Source: Pedobacter quisquiliarum (GTDB lineage Bacteria; Bacteroidota; Bacteroidia; Sphingobacteriales; Sphingobacteriaceae). Taken from it: a stretch of DNA of 64,000 nucleotides. A model generated the notes under the pieces. That model had not been told where the DNA came from. It saw only the letters and a list, made by a program, of their open reading frames with translations, and did not search any database. The position numbers and the translations under genes were made by a program. Shown here piece by piece: positions 42,806-54,200 of the stretch; the first letter of the stretch is position 1; every line of letters starts with the position of its first letter. The stretch is taken from contig NZ_BMIL01000003.1 of NCBI RefSeq assembly GCF_014642175.1, positions 248,001 to 312,000 of the forward strand, read 5' to 3'.

Positions 42806-44350
42806 CTAAAGTTCCTCAATATACTCCAGGCAGTAGTCTGCGCGAAGCAAAATGGCCTCACGATCCTGCGCCGTCATTCTATCCCAGAGCCTGTACACCA
42901 TAGACAATCTGGGGTTATGCTGTAGCTTGGCCCGGTGCTGGTCATGGAAATTCCAGTACAAGCTGTTGAATGGACAAGCATCATCTCCGATTCGCTTGCT
43001 GCGGTCGTACTTACATTGCTCGCAGTAATTACTCTGCTTATGGATGTAGTTTGCACTTGCGGTGTATGGCTTCGATCCAGTGATGCCGCCATCAGCAAAC
43101 TGGCTCATGCCCCTGGTATTCGTAATTTCCACCCATTCAATCGCATCAATGTATATGCCCAGATACCAGAAATCCACGTCATCGGGATCGATACCCGCCA
43201 ACAAAGCGAAGTTGCCCGTGATCATCAACCGTTGGATATGGTGTGCATAGGCGTGTTGAAGCGACTGCCCGATGCTATGTTTCAAACAGTTCATCTTCGT
43301 CTTACCGGTCCAGTACCAGTCTGGAAGCTTCCTGCTGTGTTCAAAGTAGTTCGAATTTGCGAAATCCGGCATCTTCAACCAGTAGATACCCCGCATGTAT
43401 TCGCGCCAGCCCAGGATCTGCCGGATAAAGCCTTCCAGTTGGTTGATCCCGATTTCACCCGCTGCACTCTGCCAGGCGGCGATTGCTGCTTGTACAACTT
43501 CCTTCGGGGAGAGCATCTTCGAGTTCATGGCAAAGGATAGCCGCGCATGATAGATGGACCATTCATCCGTATGCATTGCATCCTGGAAAGTGCCGAATAA
43601 AGGCAGACAGTGTGCTGTAAAATGCTGTAGTAGTTCCAGGGCTTGCTCCCGGCTGATGGGCCAGTAAAACTGTTCAGGATTGATGTTGCCGATTGTCTTT
43701 ACGCCTGCCTGTACAAGCCGGTTGTACTGCGGTCGCACATTATTGTTAAACAGCAATGGCGGATAAGGCTTATGATTCTTCGGCAGTTTGCGCCGGTTTT
43801 CTTCATCGAAGTTCCACTTCCCACCCGCAGGTTCCTTGCCATTCAGCAGGATGCCGTGTTTCTTCCGCATCTCGCGATAGAAAGTTTCCATCAATAAACC
43901 TTTCTTACTTGCGAAGAACAAACCAAGCTCATCCCTGCTACTGAAAAAGTGCTCCGTATCATAAACCTGACTTGCAATGCCCAGCTGCTTGCTGTACGCC
44001 TTCAACATCTCATCTAACCTGTACTCGTCGGGTAACTGGTACTCGAACTTCTTAATCTGATGTTGCTGAATGAGGTTGCCGCAATTCGCCGCGATGCTTT
44101 GCTGGTTTGCCGGATCATCAAGTTTGAGGTAATGCACCGCATGTTCAAGCTGCTGTAAATTCGCCGCAAAAGCCTCCATAGCCGCAAAAAAGGCACAGGC
44201 TTTCTGAATATGATGCCATACATAGTCGGTCTCTGTTCGTATTTCCATCAGGACATACAGAATGGATGGATCCCGTTCCGCATACCAGGGATGCTGCAAA
44301 TTGAGCTGATCACCCAATATCAATCTCAATGTTTTATACTTATTCTCCAT
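42806..44350 (-). CDS. Cryptochrome/photolyase-related protein, FeS-BCP type
   Basis: A 514-residue flavoprotein of the iron-sulfur bacterial cryptochrome/photolyase class, whose studied members repair (6-4) photoproducts. An N-terminal Rossmann-like domain starts LRLILGDQLNLQHPW. A catalytic helical domain has GFIRQILGWREYMRGIYW and AHHIQRLMITGNFALLAGIDP. Four Cys expected for a 4Fe-4S cluster are visible: one in MNCLKHS, two in YCEQCKYD and one in DACPFN. The 44359 start of the long frame is a TTG; the ATG at 44350 is preferred. Confidence 0.88.
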   Translation of the reverse strand: MENKYKTLRLILGDQLNLQHPWYAERDPSILYVLMEIRTETDYVWHHIQKACAFFAAMEAFAANLQQLEHAVHYLKLDDPANQQSIAANCGNLIQQHQIKKFEYQLPDEYRLDEMLKAYSKQLGIASQVYDTEHFFSSRDELGLFFASKKGLLMETFYREMRKKHGILLNGKEPAGGKWNFDEENRRKLPKNHKPYPPLLFNNNVRPQYNRLVQAGVKTIGNINPEQFYWPISREQALELLQHFTAHCLPLFGTFQDAMHTDEWSIYHARLSFAMNSKMLSPKEVVQAAIAAWQSAAGEIGINQLEGFIRQILGWREYMRGIYWLKMPDFANSNYFEHSRKLPDWYWTGKTKMNCLKHSIGQSLQHAYAHHIQRLMITGNFALLAGIDPDDVDFWYLGIYIDAIEWVEITNTRGMSQFADGGITGSKPYTASANYIHKQSNYCEQCKYDRSKRIGDDACPFNSLYWNFHDQHRAKLQHNPRLSMVYRLWDRMTAQDREAILLRADYCLEYIEEL

Positions 44351-44494
44351 GGACGCCAAGCAGTACTATTAACAGCATAGTTGCCCTGATGTTCTAAGAA
44401 AAGTAGCTTGGCACAGGAATAGCAGGGAGGAGCACAGCCGAATTGCTATATTCGCTGCATTACAGCTTTTCGCATTTAAATCAGCAATAAACAA

Positions 44495-44941
44495 ATGAAC
44501 ATGAAGCACTTTAAATTATTAACCATCGCGGTATGTGCGCTAACGCTAAGCGCCTGCAGCATCTTCAAGAAATCAGAACTATCGACCGCCCAAACCTCGG
44601 TAATTACCGACCGTAAATGGAAGCTTGTGGAACTGTATGGTAAACCGATTGCCGATCAGGTGAATGGTAAAATGCCATTCCTGCAACTGCACACCAAAGA
44701 TAGCCGGTATTCTGCAACTGGCGGCTGCAACGGTATCGGTGGGAACTTCAGCCTGGAAGGCAATGGAAGAATTAAGTTCTCTGCAGGTATGTCGACCAAA
44801 ATGGCCTGCGATAACATGGAAGTTGAAAACGAATTGACCAAGGCGTTGATGACCGCTGATAACTATAGCCTGAGCGGTGAAGACCTGTCTTTGAATAAAG
44901 CCAGAATGGCTCCACTTGCGCGCTTTAAAGCCGTAAAGTAA
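44495..44941 (+). CDS. META-domain (HslJ-like) lipoprotein
   Basis: A 148-residue lipoprotein with lipobox LSAC at Cys21 and a META domain: DRKWKLVELYGKPI, SATGGCNGIGGNFSL, MACDNMEVENELTKALMTADNYSLSGEDLSL. This is the HslJ/DUF306 fold, linked in E. coli to heat-inducible outer-membrane functions and novobiocin resistance; here the role is open. A second Met at codon 3 is an alternative start. A terminator follows. Confidence 0.88.
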   Translation: MNMKHFKLLTIAVCALTLSACSIFKKSELSTAQTSVITDRKWKLVELYGKPIADQVNGKMPFLQLHTKDSRYSATGGCNGIGGNFSLEGNGRIKFSAGMSTKMACDNMEVENELTKALMTADNYSLSGEDLSLNKARMAPLARFKAVK

Positions 44942-44952
44942 TCGTGTTAAAA

Positions 44953-44992
44953 ACAACAACCCCGGATTGTCTATCCAGGGTTGTTGTTTTTA
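44953..44992 (+). terminator. Terminator after META lipoprotein
   Basis: Stem aacaacaacccc.gga / tcc..ggttgttgtt and a T-run. It lies between convergent genes. Confidence 0.8.
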
Positions 44993-45033
44993 TACATAAA
45001 TCAAGTAATGCTGAAGGCTATCCGCTTGATTGC

Positions 45034-45807
45034 CTACTTGCTTTGGCTAAGGGTAACTGATCTGCCAGTTTCCACAAATGCCTGCTTCAAAGCCTTAAGC
45101 TTTTCTGTTGAACTTTTTGCTCCAGCAGTACGCATAATGGTGATTGAACTTGGGAAATACACGGCAACGAAGCCCAATTCCTCCAGATAACCCACACCAA
45201 CGGTTGTTTTCAAATCTTCGAAGAAGAATATGCCATCAGATTCGCCAGCGAATGGATATCGCTCTGCAAAGAATCTTCCCGACTCTTCTACAACAGCTTC
45301 AGTTGGTGAAAGTAATAGGAGGGAAGATTCCAATCCGGAAGGTTGAAAACTGTAAATTACATTCAGCAACTTCGCGTTCTCACCTTTATAAAGGAGCCCA
45401 TTACTGCTTTGCTCCAGTAAGGCACGCTTTTCCCTGCTTTTTACAGCCGCCATTGTGATGCCAAACTCGGCAACGGGCTCTATGCAAAGTTCACTGTAAG
45501 GAACAACGGTAACTTCCGAGCTGATTGTAGATCCGTTTACCACGGCCTCTATGGTGGTGTTACCAATTTTTCTTGCGGTAAACAATCCGGCGGCATTGAT
45601 CGTGCCGACGCTTAGATCGCTTGAACTCCAGGTGGCTTTAGCAGCCTCGACGCTTGAGCTACCTTCATTAAGTTTAAATTGATGCGTCTGATCATAGTTC
45701 AAAGAGACTTTGTCCTGATCAAGGGTTGTACTTGGTTTGTCGTCTTTTTTGCTACAGGAAATGATGAGTAGTACCGGGACGAGGAGCGTTAATAGCTGTT
45801 TTTTCAT
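45034..45807 (-). CDS. Big_2 Ig-like lipoprotein
   Basis: A 257-residue lipoprotein: signal MKKQLLTLLVPVLLIISCSKKD with the lipid Cys at 18, then one bacterial Ig-like group 2 domain (about 30-105, ending KIGNTTIEAVVNGSTISSEVTVVP). A C-terminal domain of about 150 residues, which I do not recognise, follows. Probably on the outer-membrane surface or periplasm. The 250 bases upstream to the DinB gene hold nothing convincing. Confidence 0.78.
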   Translation of the reverse strand: MKKQLLTLLVPVLLIISCSKKDDKPSTTLDQDKVSLNYDQTHQFKLNEGSSSVEAAKATWSSSDLSVGTINAAGLFTARKIGNTTIEAVVNGSTISSEVTVVPYSELCIEPVAEFGITMAAVKSREKRALLEQSSNGLLYKGENAKLLNVIYSFQPSGLESSLLLLSPTEAVVEESGRFFAERYPFAGESDGIFFFEDLKTTVGVGYLEELGFVAVYFPSSITIMRTAGAKSSTEKLKALKQAFVETGRSVTLSQSK

Positions 45808-46059
45808 GTTGATTGTCTTTTTACGTTAAGGACCTTTTATAATAAGGTTGCAAGATAATAGAATATCCGACGCCTGACTGCCCGCTTCAAAAATGATACA
45901 ACTGACAATAAGTGTTAGGTAATAGCCCGAAATACCTGTGGATTTTTTCACGGGAGAAAACCATCCCAGAGAATATAAAGCAGGATTATCTGAAACAAGC
46001 ACGGTCATTGGGCGACAATGTAGATGAACTGGTTTGCACCGAGCAGGGGAAACCTTAAC

Positions 46060-46548
46060 CTACTTTGCCGGCGGCCAGGCTTGCAGCAGTCGCCGGATCA
46101 CCACAATCTCGGCAACATGGTATGCAGTATGGTCGGCGAGCTGTAGGGCTTCACGCAAAAGGGTTTGTCCATCGCCATGCGGAAAAGGAGTATAAAGATC
46201 CCCCGCTCTTAAAAGCTGAATAAATGCTTCCAAATCAGCTGCAAAAGCCTGTACACTTTCTTCAAATGCCGCATTGTCCTTAGGTGCGACTTCTTTAGGC
46301 CAGTAGTCATCCGGCCAGTTTAAAGCTTGATAGGAGGGATTCCGGCAGAAGTCGAGCATATCTGCTTGTGCAATCCGGATGTGTTCCACTAATTGCCAGA
46401 TGCTATAGGGTAGGTTTTCCGGTACTTTAGCCAGCAACGCTTCATCCAGACCAGCAGTTGCATCTTCAAATCCGACATGTGCAGTGCCACCCCGTAGTAG
46501 TTTTTCAAGCTCAGCAACGAGCAACTGATTGTTGTTATCCATAGCCAT
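46060..46548 (-). CDS. DinB-like/DUF664 four-helix protein
   Basis: A 162-residue protein of the DinB/YfiT-like four-helix bundle family. The conserved His positions are in SIWQLVEHIRIAQADML and LADHTAYHVAEIVVIRR, which usually form a metal triad. Members serve as thiol-dependent transferases or hydrolases. Start may be codon 1 or 3 (MDNNNQ). No relation to the polymerase DinB is implied. Confidence 0.82.
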   Translation of the reverse strand: MAMDNNNQLLVAELEKLLRGGTAHVGFEDATAGLDEALLAKVPENLPYSIWQLVEHIRIAQADMLDFCRNPSYQALNWPDDYWPKEVAPKDNAAFEESVQAFAADLEAFIQLLRAGDLYTPFPHGDGQTLLREALQLADHTAYHVAEIVVIRRLLQAWPPAK

Positions 46549-46692
46549 TGTTTTAGATAGTCAACAAACGATCAGCTGTTTAGTTGAAAATAGCGACAAT
46601 ATGTTTAAGGCATATTTCCCTGATCTTGTCGCCGTTCAAACCAACGCGGCTGTTTGTAGGTTTAAATGATGTCCAATCTTTAATAAAGCAAC

Positions 46693-48108
46693 ATGAATAC
46701 AACTGCTTCCTTGCAAACACCCGAGGTTACTAAAAAATTGTTACCCATCATTCTGGCTACATCCATCTTCATGCAGATGCTGGATTCAACAATTCTGAAC
46801 ACTTCGTTGCCGGCTATTGCAAAGGATCTTAAGGAGTCACCCTTGAACATGCAGAATGCGATCATCAGTTATGTGCTTACCCTGGCAGTCTTCATGCCCG
46901 TGAGTGGCTTTCTTTCAGATAAGTTCGGCACTAAAAAGGTCTTTATCTTTTCACTGATTCTATTTAGTGCCGGTTCGCTGTTTTGTTCCCTGTCGCAGAA
47001 CCTGACCGAACTCGTGGTCGCCCGAATGATTCAAGGGTTAGGCGGCAGCTTGATGACGCCCGTGGGTAAGCTTGCCTTGATCCGGACCTTCCAAAAGCAT
47101 GAGCTGCTAAAAGCGATGAACTTCGCCATCATTCCGGCGCTGATTGGCCCTGTGCTCGGCCCGCTTGTTGGCGGTTACATGGTCGATTACCTGTCCTGGC
47201 ACTGGATCTTTCTGATTAATATACCCATAGGTGCGCTGGGCATCGTGTTAAGCCTGAAGTACATGCCCGACTATAAGTCGCCTATTATCGATTTCGACCT
47301 GAAGGGATTTCTCATATTTGCTGCGGCCTCTTTGCTGCTTTCCATCGCTTTAGAGCTCTTCGGCAATACCGTACATGTTACCCCGGTATTGCTGGTGTTG
47401 TTGTTAGGCTTCTTAATGCTGTACTATTACTACCGCCATGCTTCACGGGATGATAACCCAATTTTCCCATTGGACCTCTTCAAAGTCCGTACGTTTAGGG
47501 TGGGTATCCTTGGTAATCTCGCGACCAGACTGGGCATCAGCGCCATTCCGCTTTTGCTGCCCATGATGATTCAGATTGCTTACGGACGCTCTGCTGTTAC
47601 ATCAGGTTGGATTGTGGCACCAATGGCGATTACAGCCATGTTTGGCAAGTCGGCCGTGATCGGGATCTTAGACCGCTTTGGTTACCGTGCCACGCTGATG
47701 ACAAATACCTTCATCATCGGCTTCCTGATCTGTAGTATGGCTATTCCTGCGGTTAGTGCTTCAATTTACTGGTACATGCCGATTATCGCTTTGCTGGGTT
47801 TCTTCAACTCCATTCAGTTTACCGCTATGAATACCATTTCCATCGCTGACCTCCGTCAGTACCAGACCAGCAGTGGAAACTCCCTGGTATCCGTTAATCA
47901 GCAGCTAGCGCTCGGTTTTGGGGTTGCTTTTGGTTTATTGGTATTGAAGTTCTTCCAGGGGGATGTCAAGTTGATTCACGACGAGATTCATAATGCCTTT
48001 AGGTACACGTTTTTAGTTGTTGGTAGCTTGACGATTTTGTCAGGTGCAATCTTCAGGCGCTTGCATTTCAAAGATGGGGATAACATGAAGTCAGAAGAGG
48101 GGCATTAG
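46693..48108 (+). CDS. MFS transporter, DHA2 (EmrB/QacA) family
   Basis: A 471-residue inner-membrane drug:proton antiporter-like protein with 13-14 hydrophobic helices. Early motif MLDSTILNTSLPAIAKDL is the DHA2 signature (motif D1). FGTKKVFIFSLILFSAGSLFCSLSQN matches motif A. RMIQGLGGSLMTPVGKLALI and PALIGPVLGPLVGGYMVDYLSWHWIFLINIPIG contain motif C. No membrane-fusion partner is adjacent. Substrate is unknown. Confidence 0.88.
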   Translation: MNTTASLQTPEVTKKLLPIILATSIFMQMLDSTILNTSLPAIAKDLKESPLNMQNAIISYVLTLAVFMPVSGFLSDKFGTKKVFIFSLILFSAGSLFCSLSQNLTELVVARMIQGLGGSLMTPVGKLALIRTFQKHELLKAMNFAIIPALIGPVLGPLVGGYMVDYLSWHWIFLINIPIGALGIVLSLKYMPDYKSPIIDFDLKGFLIFAAASLLLSIALELFGNTVHVTPVLLVLLLGFLMLYYYYRHASRDDNPIFPLDLFKVRTFRVGILGNLATRLGISAIPLLLPMMIQIAYGRSAVTSGWIVAPMAITAMFGKSAVIGILDRFGYRATLMTNTFIIGFLICSMAIPAVSASIYWYMPIIALLGFFNSIQFTAMNTISIADLRQYQTSSGNSLVSVNQQLALGFGVAFGLLVLKFFQGDVKLIHDEIHNAFRYTFLVVGSLTILSGAIFRRLHFKDGDNMKSEEGH

Positions 48109-48212
48109 TTTCCATTCAGCGCATAACCTTAACAGCACCTTTATGTTCCTGCAACAAGACCATACATTTTCCTGAGAATAATTTGTTAAACTTGAGTGTT
48201 TAACGTTCCTTC

Positions 48213-51200
48213 ATGAGAAAATTAAGTTCCACGATGCAGGGTTATCTGCTTTGCCTGCTACTTTTATTTATATGCAGCCCTGCAAGTTCCCAAACCCATG
48301 ATCCGGCTGCCCGCCTCCAGTTGTTTGAAACACTTGAAGCTAACCTGCGGAATAACAGGGCCCTTCAATCCACTGCTCAACAACTAAACGAATTGAAAGT
48401 CCAAGCTATAGCAGCTCAGGACGACATCTCCCATGCCAGGAGCCGCTATGATCTTTTGATAATACGTGACAAGCAAACAGAAGATAGCCTGTATTTCCAA
48501 AACAGTGCTTTCATGGATACCCTTATTGATAGCCGAAGTACATCACCTACACTGAAGGTGCTGATGTACCTCCTTCGGGCACACCGCTTGGCCGCGTTTG
48601 AAGTGCGTCCCCAACGGTTCAATACTGCGGCTTATAGAAGTTCAAAGTTGAAGGTGGACTATGCAGCATTATCATACAAACAACGTAATGAAATGATTGA
48701 TGGTGATTATGCTTCAGCACTCAAAATCAATGCAGTAAAAGGGAACCCAAGTGCATTATCCTGGTTGCCTATAGATCCCGAGTGCTTGACCCTTAATGAA
48801 AGTCTGGAAGACATCGTTCGAGCAGCCCAAATTGTATGGTTCAGCCAGCGGTACAATGATCCTCCATCTATACAGTCGCGCAAAAACAAAATGCTGCAGC
48901 TATCATCGCCTGCATTCCGAAAAAAACTCGATAGCTTAAGCATGAAAGTAGACCAGCAGAACCCTAGTGCTTTGCTGGCTTACCGGAACTGGATACATGA
49001 GACGCAGCGTAATCCTGAAAAGAGCACGTTTGTTGAAGCACTAGCACGCCAGTATATGTACAGCACCACAACCAACGACAGTATACAAAGTGAAGCATAC
49101 GTTAGGTATCTCCAGAACAGCAGTACATCAAAATACCAGTCGGTAAAATTACATGCCATCTACCAGCTTTGCCTGCTCTGGAATGAACAGGGAAATGGGT
49201 ATGCTGAACATCCTCAGTTCCAGTTCCACCGTAAAAAAGCACTCGATTTATATGAGCAGAACGCAGAAGCGTTTAAAAACCATCCTGTTTACGATCAGCC
49301 ACTTGCCGACATGGCCAGGCAAATACGTGCAGCCGGAATACAGGTGGTCCTGGAAGATAAGCAATTGCCAGATCAGCAGATTCCAATAAAGGTAAAATAT
49401 AAGAATACCGCCGTCTTGTATTATCGGATTATCCGGATTACTGCTGCTGAAGGTGTAGATAAGTTAAACGAGAAGTTTGATCCGGCATGGCTGACCGCAA
49501 GACCGGTTGCGCAGGGAAGCTTCGACTTATCGCTCCCGGACGATCACCAACTTCATGATGCAAAGCTGAACCTTCCTAAACTGCCGATAGGTTCGTATCG
49601 ACTGCTTTTTGCAAAGCATGTCCTCGGCGAGGATACCACCAGCCTAAATGGATTAACGTTTCAAGTGACCTCCATTGCGGCCATAAATGATGATAAAAAG
49701 ATCTTCATCTTAAATCGCAGTACCGGTGTACCATTAGCAGGTGCCAGGGTTCAGTACCTGCAGCAGCTGGGCAGTAAGAAGCAACCTGCCGTATTCAGGG
49801 TGAAAAAAGACGGCCATGTGGATTTGCCAGAGCAACCCGCAGGAAGTTTACTCATCAGCAAGCCTGGAGACACTTTGCGGTATACCATCTACGATAGCGG
49901 CTATCGTACCGCTCGGATGGGGCAAGATCAGGATGATGCGGATGACTTGTTAGATTTCTATTCAGACCAGCTCAGAATGGAAATATTCACGGATCGAAGC
50001 ATTTACAGGCCTGGACAAATTGTTCATTATAAGCTTATCCTGATGACCAGAAATCCGAAAACTCAACAACCAATGCTGCTGAACAAAGAAAATCTTGGCT
50101 CAGCCACCTTCGCACGATGGATGAAAGCATTTGTGAAAAATGGAGATAACAAGATTAAACTTACGGACCCGTTTGGTAAGGTCATCGACTCCGCGATCAT
50201 CACGATCAATAATTTTTCAAGTTTTGCAGGATCATTTATAATCTCAAAACAAGCGGCACTGGGTTCCTGGTATGTTCGGCCTGCTACAAACTACACGGCG
50301 AGCAATGCTGGTGGCTTCAGGGTTGAAGAATACAAGCGTCCAACGGTTGAGCTTAGCATGGAAAAGCAGCAAGAGATGCGCTACCCAGGACAGCGGATCG
50401 ACGTGAATTTGAAAGTGCGGGCATTTAGCGGCGCAACGCTGAACAATACACCAATTTCGTATACCATCACACGTAACTTTTATCATCCATGGGATCAGCA
50501 TCGGGGAAGGCTGTACACGGAAATTCCTGCGATGCATAAACTTGCCGATACGACCCTTTATACGGATGCAAAAGGCAACGTGTCATTCTCGATAGATGAT
50601 GCAGCATTGCGCAAATACGATATCAAAGACGATCAGAGATACCAAATCCGCTATAGCATCATCGCAAAAGCTGTTGATGCTACGGGAGAAAGCACAGTAC
50701 TGGAGGCATCCATCGATGTTTCTTCACGTCCCGTGGATATCGCTGTTGATGTCGAGGAGACCTACGACCGGCAGAACCTATCAGATCTACCGCTGGAGAC
50801 AACAAACATCTTTGAAGGGTTGTTATCTCGACCAGTACATGTGCAACTTTTCCGTAATGGCGCTACTTCAACAGATACAAGTCTTGTCAAAACACTGGTT
50901 TTGGATACCGTTGTGTATACAGGAAAAGGAGGGAAGATACATTTGTCGAAAGACAAAGTTAGCACTGGCTATTTTCATCTGGTCCTTACTTCGATGGAAG
51001 GTGGTAGAACATTGGGCTTTACGGAATACAACTTCAGCGTTTTTGATAGCAAGTCCATTGCAGTACCTGAAGCAGATGTTAACTACATCGCAGCAAGTAC
51101 GGTAAAGCCGGGAGAGGAGATCACCTGGTACAGTTCCGGGAAAAAGGACAATTATACCATCTACAAGGTGATGTACAACGACGGCTCGGATGGGCGAAAA

Positions 51201-54200
51201 GTCATCAGCATCTACATGACCAAGGCGGAGCAAGCAGGGTTAAGAACCTGGACTTTCCGGGTTCCAAAAAAGATTGTGGGTAAGCTTCTGCTTCAAAGAA
51301 TCAGCGTCAGCGACAATGAGATCAAACGGTTTGAAAAAGAGCTCTTAATTGAGCGCAAGGAAATCGCAGAAGAACCTGCTGTTGTCGTGGAAAATTATCG
51401 AAGCATTTTGGCGCCTGGAGCAAAGGCATCGGCAAAGGTTTCTCTGAAAACTAAAGACGCCAAAGTAGCGTCGGAACTACTGACAACCGTTTACGATGCT
51501 ACATTGGATCAGCTGAACAAGCACCGTTGGCATTTGCCGACTATGGATGCGCCACAGGTCTATCTTGCAAATCCCTGGAGTTATACGATCACGAATGAAC
51601 GTTTGAAGGGCGATGTTCCAGCGAATCAGCCATGGATCTACCCTAAAAAGTACGCTACAGCGGATTTAACCCCTTTGCTGATGGGCCGGGCAATGGATCT
51701 CGAAACATATCAGAAGATGTCCTTAAACGAGGTAGTCGTAGTGGGTTATGCCCAGCGTAGTCAGCGTATTCAACTTCGGGGTAATACCTCCCTGGCCGGA
51801 AATAAGCAAGCATTAATTATTGTGGACGGTAAAGTCTTCGTTGGGGACATGGACAGTCTGGATCCAGCTCGCATTCGGGATATGGTCATTTTAAAAGACC
51901 AAGAAGCTGTTGCAATTTACGGTAGCAAGGCTGCTCATGGTGCTATTGTGATCAGTACATCGGGCAAAATCGTTTTGCCTGGCATGGAAGACGTTCCAGT
52001 TAAGATCAGGAAGAACTTCAACGAAACGGCGTTCTTCCATCCGCAGCTTCAGGCAGATCGCGATGGGTATTTTAGTTTCAGTTATACCATGCCCGAAAGT
52101 GCTACAACCTGGAACTGGAAGATGCTTGCCCATACCGCAAAGGGTACATTCTCCTACCTGGAGCGAACCATACAAACGCAGCTGAATTTAATGGTTCAAC
52201 CAAACGTACCAAGGTTCCTCTACCAGGGCGATCAACTACAGATTCAAAGCAGAATCAGCAACCTTGATACACTGGCGATTTCTGGTACGGCAAAGCTGAA
52301 GATTGAGGACGCGGTGACGGGAGCGGATTTGACTTCGATCATTACGGCTGAAAGTAATTTTGCATTCAGCCTGCAAGGCAAAACATCTACTGCCGTCACC
52401 TATGCCCTTCGTATTCCGGCAAAGCAGACCAACCCACTCAAGGTGATTGTAACCGCAACAAGTGGTTCCGTGGCAGATGCAGAAGAGCATATTTTACCCA
52501 TACTTTCTACACGCATATTTCTACAGCAGCAACAGCCTATAAAGAATGCCGGACAAACAGCTGCAGGTATCGCTGCACCAAAACTACCTGCTGATGCTGA
52601 ACTGCAAGGCTTAAGTGTTTCCATCAATCAAAAACCTACCGCCTCCCTACTGTATGCGCTACCGTCGCTCGCTAACGGTCGTTCAGAAACGGCAGAACAG
52701 ATCTTTGATAAAATCTATGCCCATATTGTTGCTATGAATTTGCTGCAGCGGGACACGACCTTGCGTTCAGCTTTTATGAAATCTAAAGATTCGGCTGAGC
52801 AGGCTGAGGACTCAACGCATGTCTTACTAAAGGAAATTACAGCAGACCTTATGCCACGGCTGGGCTTAAACACCCATGTTGCAACCCAACAGCGTGCCTT
52901 GTCTGCATTGTTAGACTCGGTAACTGCACGCCAGAAGGTTGGCCAGCAGTTGGAAAAACTCTATAAACTTCAACAATCCGGTGGTGGTATGGCCTGGTTT
53001 GATGGGGGTCGACCGAATGCGGATGTCAGTGCATATGTACTCGCGGGTTTTGGCCGGTTACAACCACATTTCGGATGGATGAATCTCGCTAGTGATCCAT
53101 CGTTTGATACCTTTTTACAAAAACTGCTGGCGGATCAACGTGAACTGGCAACAACAGGTAAAACAGGTTTCATGAACCTGAAATCCTTGTATGCGGTATC
53201 TTACTGGTTGAAAACGTACCCCTTGACGGCTGCCAACCAGGAAGCAGCAGCGCTGCAATTGGAAAAGGCCTGGTCGGCCGCGAATACGCTGAGTCTGGAA
53301 CAACAAGCCCTGCTAATTATAAACACATTCCGGTATGTAGGGCCTAAGCATCGTCTGTATGCAAAAGCCTACGAACAACTTGAAAACATCCGGCAGTTGG
53401 CTATTGAGGATGAGCAGAATGGCCTGCGCTGGAAAGCGATCGCCGATGGGGAAAATATGGACCGCTCTGCGGAAGAAACCTTAGCGCTGGTTGCTGAAGC
53501 TTTTGAGGAAAGTGGAAAGTATGATGGCCTGGATGCAAAGCTAGTTAAGTGGTTGCTGACCACCAGATCTGTCGAAAGCTGGCAGACGATGGCTGGTACT
53601 GCTGCAGCGATCGGACTATTGCAAAAACAGAAGATTGACCTTCAGGAGGGTACAAAATCCATGGTCGTAAATGTTGATGACCATGTGCTAGTGGTCTCTG
53701 ATGATCTGCTTAAAGGTAAGCCGATGGACTACATTTCCCTAAAGGAGATTCCCAAAAACATTAAAGTGTCTGCGACAGGTACAGGAACAGCAGGTGATTT
53801 AACCTGGTATTACTTTGCGAACCCGGATCGGCAGGAACACCTCAACAAAGCACTCAAAATCGAAAAAGCACTCTATGTTTCTCGCGCCGGAGAAGGTTTG
53901 CAAAAAATAACACCGACGACTGTGTTGAAGGCAGGGGAGCGGGTGCAAGTAAGGCTTAAAGTAGAAACTGCTACCAATCTTAAGTTCGTACACATAAAAG
54001 ACGGACGCGCAGCAGCCTTTGAGCCTCAGCAGGTCAAGAGCGGCTATCAATATACCGAAAAAGTCGGTTTTTATCAGGTGACCAGAGATACCGGTGCGGA
54101 GTTTTTTGTTGAAATGCTACCCCGGGGTATTACTGAATTCACGTATGATTTAGTTGTTGCGCAGGGTGGAACTTTCCATAACGGACCTGCAACTGTGCAA

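Noticed and set aside
42935..43540. 201-codon plus-strand frame opposite the photolyase gene
   Set aside because: Antisense shadow. The other strand has all family motifs.
45826..46008. 60-codon minus-strand frame between the Ig-like lipoprotein and DinB genes
   Set aside because: One weak hydrophobic stretch, no family resemblance, and no promoter or start signal.
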